6,752 bases of DNA, from NCBI GenBank assembly GCA_902795555.1, contig CADBLV010000286.1, positions 1 to 6,752 of the forward strand, given 5' to 3'. Under the pieces are notes generated by a model. That model saw nothing but the letters and a program-made list of their open reading frames with translations. It was not told the DNA's origin and ran no database searches. Positions 5,196 to 6,752 of this stretch are shown piece by piece. The position numbers and the translations under genes are program-made. The stretch's first letter is position 1; each line of letters opens with the position of its first letter. The DNA comes from an uncultured Eubacteriales bacterium (GTDB lineage: Bacteria > Bacillota_A > Clostridia > Christensenellales > Aristaeellaceae).

Positions 5196-6080
5196 GTGAA
5201 AGGGATCATTCTGGCAGGCGGCGCCGGCACCCGGCTGTATCCGCTGACCATGGTTACTTCCAAACAGCTGCTGCCGGTTTACGACAAGCCCATGATCTAC
5301 TATCCCCTGAGCACGCTGATGCTCGCCGGGATCCGGGACATCCTGATTATCTCCACGCCGGAGGACACCCCCCGTTTTGAACACCTGCTGGGAGACGGGA
5401 GCCAGTTCGGCCTGCGGCTGTCCTACACGGTGCAGCCCTCCCCCGATGGCCTCGCTCAGGCTTTCCTGCTGGGAGAAGCCTTTATCGGCGGGGATGCCTG
5501 CGCCATGGTGCTGGGAGACAACATCTTCTACGGAAACGGATTCAGCAAGGTGCTGCGGGCCGCGGCAGAGGACGCCGAAAACGGCCGGGCCACCATTTTC
5601 GGATATTACGTGTCCGACCCGGAGCGCTTCGGCATCGTGGAATTCGACGCGGACGGGAAGGTGATTTCCGTAGAGGAAAAGCCCGCCCATCCCAAAAGTC
5701 ACTATTGCATCACCGGGCTGTATTTCTATCCCAGCGGCGTCAGCAGCCTGGCCCATGACGTTCGTCCCTCCGCCCGGGGCGAGCTGGAAATCACCACACT
5801 GAACGAGATGTATCTGAAAAGAGATCTTCTGGATGTGCAGCTTCTGGGCAGAGGCTACGCGTGGCTGGACACGGGAACCATGGATTCCCTGGTGGAGGCG
5901 GCTGATTTTGTCCGCATGATTCAGCAGCGGCAGAGCGTAGTGATCTCCGCGCCGGAGGAAATCGCCTATAAAAACGGATGGATCTCCCGGGAAAAGCTGC
6001 TGGAATCCGCGGAGCGATACGGCAAGAGCCCTTACGGAGCGCATCTGAAGGCCGTCGCGGACGGAAAAGTGAGATACTGA
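5196..6080 (+). CDS. rfbA: Glucose-1-phosphate thymidylyltransferase
   Basis: 294 aa, complete. It catalyses the first step of dTDP-L-rhamnose synthesis: dTTP plus glucose 1-phosphate give dTDP-glucose and pyrophosphate, in the cytosol. The nucleotide-binding loop [11 protein letters not shown] (8-18), Lys23 in [12 protein letters not shown] (22-33), LGDNIFYG (106-113) with metal-binding Asp108, VEEKP (159-163) with Lys162, GELEIT (195-200) and WLDTGT (223-228) with Asp225 match RmlA/RfbA throughout, and the length is normal. The start is GTG at 5196, placed by AGGAGG 9 nt upstream and by the invariant [10 protein letters not shown]-terminus. It has its own promoter after a terminator and is followed by rfbB after 41 nt, so the two form the start of an rfb operon. 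All key residues appear intact, in contrast to rfbB. Confidence 0.96.
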   Translation: MKGIILAGGAGTRLYPLTMVTSKQLLPVYDKPMIYYPLSTLMLAGIRDILIISTPEDTPRFEHLLGDGSQFGLRLSYTVQPSPDGLAQAFLLGEAFIGGDACAMVLGDNIFYGNGFSKVLRAAAEDAENGRATIFGYYVSDPERFGIVEFDADGKVISVEEKPAHPKSHYCITGLYFYPSGVSSLAHDVRPSARGELEITTLNEMYLKRDLLDVQLLGRGYAWLDTGTMDSLVEAADFVRMIQQRQSVVISAPEEIAYKNGWISREKLLESAERYGKSPYGAHLKAVADGKVRY

Positions 6081-6121
6081 CAAAGCTTTCCACAGGTACT
6101 GAAAAAAAGGAGGAGCGCCTC

Positions 6122-6752
6122 ATGACCATTCTTGTCACCGGCGGTGCCGGATTCATCGGAAGCAACTTCATCTTCCATATGCTGGACACGCATCCGGAAG
6201 GCCGGATTGTCTGCCTGGACAAGCTGACCTACGCGGGGAATCTTTCCACGCTGAAGTCCGTGCTGGATCATCCGCGATTCCGCTTTGTGAAGGCGGATAT
6301 CTGCGATCGGGCAGCTGTGTTTGCACTGTTTGAGGAAGAGCACCCGGACATCCTGGTCAATTTCGCGGCGGAATCCCATGTGGATCGCAGCATTGAGGAC
6401 CCCGAGGTTTTCCTCCGGACCAATATTCTGGGAACGGCGACCCTGATGGACGCCTGCCGGGCCTATGGCATCAAACGGTTTCACCAGGTGGGCACGGACG
6501 AAGTATACGGCGATCTTCCGCTGGACCGGCCGGATCTGCTGGTGATGGCTTATCACCGGACTTACGGCCTGCCCTGCACCATTTCCCGGTGTTCCAACAA
6601 CTACGGCCCCTACCACTTCCCGGAAAAGCTGATTCCCCTGATGATCGCCAATGCCCTGAACGACAAGCCCCTGCCGGTCTATGGCGAGGGAAAGAACGTA
6701 CGGGACTGGCTGTACGTGGAAGACCACTGCAAGGCCATCGACCTGATTATCC
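6122..6752 (+). CDS. rfbB: dTDP-glucose 4,6-dehydratase, C-terminally cut, with internal in-frame deletion
   Basis: 210 codons, open to the window's right edge. The family converts dTDP-glucose to dTDP-4-keto-6-deoxyglucose with tightly bound NAD+. Visible are the Rossmann loop TGGAGFIG (6-13), DKLTYAGN (33-40), [10 protein letters not shown] (82-91), TDEVYG (125-130) with the catalytic Thr-Asp-Glu, and the later blocks [20 protein letters not shown] (155-174) and [10 protein letters not shown] (193-202). Between DLPLDRPD (131-138) and [13 protein letters not shown] (139-151) the family normally has about 23 more residues including the catalytic YxxxK (YSASK/YSSSK). They are absent here while the frame is preserved, so this copy should be unable to act as a dehydratase, unless the gap is an assembly error. 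Start ATG follows AAGGAGG by 8 nt. Identity is sure; activity is doubtful. Confidence 0.92.
   Translation, partial: MTILVTGGAGFIGSNFIFHMLDTHPEGRIVCLDKLTYAGNLSTLKSVLDHPRFRFVKADICDRAAVFALFEEEHPDILVNFAAESHVDRSIEDPEVFLRTNILGTATLMDACRAYGIKRFHQVGTDEVYGDLPLDRPDLLVMAYHRTYGLPCTISRCSNNYGPYHFPEKLIPLMIANALNDKPLPVYGEGKNVRDWLYVEDHCKAIDLII

Noticed and set aside
4297..5199. Plus-strand open frame (300 codons) running through the 11-bp repeat, the metallopeptidase and the terminator
   Set aside because: The metallopeptidase frame carries the conserved HELCH and RWGSC motifs; this frame reads through a terminator hairpin and has no recognisable domain.
5040..6083. Open frame on the minus strand (347 codons) opposite rfbA
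   Set aside because: rfbA is certain on the plus strand; this frame also crosses the terminator and promoter and resembles nothing.
6032..6727. Minus-strand open frame (231 codons) opposite rfbB
   Set aside because: Antisense shadow of the clearly recognisable RfbB translation.

Overview
The window looks like a moderately GC-rich member of the Firmicutes, probably a plant-fibre-degrading gut or rumen Clostridia lineage. The evidence is near-perfect AGGAGG ribosome binding sites, sigma-A-type promoters with extended -10 boxes, and LplB/YtcP-type sugar permeases. This placement is inference from style and gene content; there is no rRNA or taxonomic marker in the window.

Left block (1-3779, minus strand): a pectin-oligosaccharide operon reading right to left. 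It runs GH105/GH88-type unsaturated rhamnogalacturonyl hydrolase, LplB/YteP-like permease, YtcP/LplC-like permease, extracellular substrate-binding protein (cut by the window edge). Its promoter (TTGACA, 17 bp, TATGAT) lies upstream of an untranslated leader, so the hydrolase probably starts at 3671 and not at the TTG at 3779. A bulged 12-bp hairpin sits between the last permease and the binding-protein gene.

Middle block (3780-4972, plus strand): an AT-rich divergent regulatory region with roughly helically phased A/T tracts, then L-rhamnose mutarotase (rhaM), an exact-period 11-bp degenerate tandem repeat of five units, and a YgjP-type zinc metallopeptidase. RhaM fits the left block: import of unsaturated rhamnogalacturonan fragments, cytosolic cleavage to L-rhamnose plus an unsaturated uronate, then anomer interconversion of the rhamnose.

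Right block (4973-6752, plus strand): a rho-independent terminator whose sequence overlaps the next promoter (TTGCGA, 17 bp, TATAAT with extended -10), a structured leader of about 90 nt, and the first two genes of dTDP-L-rhamnose synthesis: rfbA (complete, GTG start) and rfbB (cut by the window end). The most striking anomaly is in rfbB. The frame is open, but about 23 residues that normally carry the catalytic YxxxK motif are missing, and the junction falls on a GATCTG that could be the remnant of a short direct repeat.

I see no mobile element, CRISPR array, tRNA or rRNA. The gene families are known. The unusual material is the rfbB deletion and the non-coding structures between genes.
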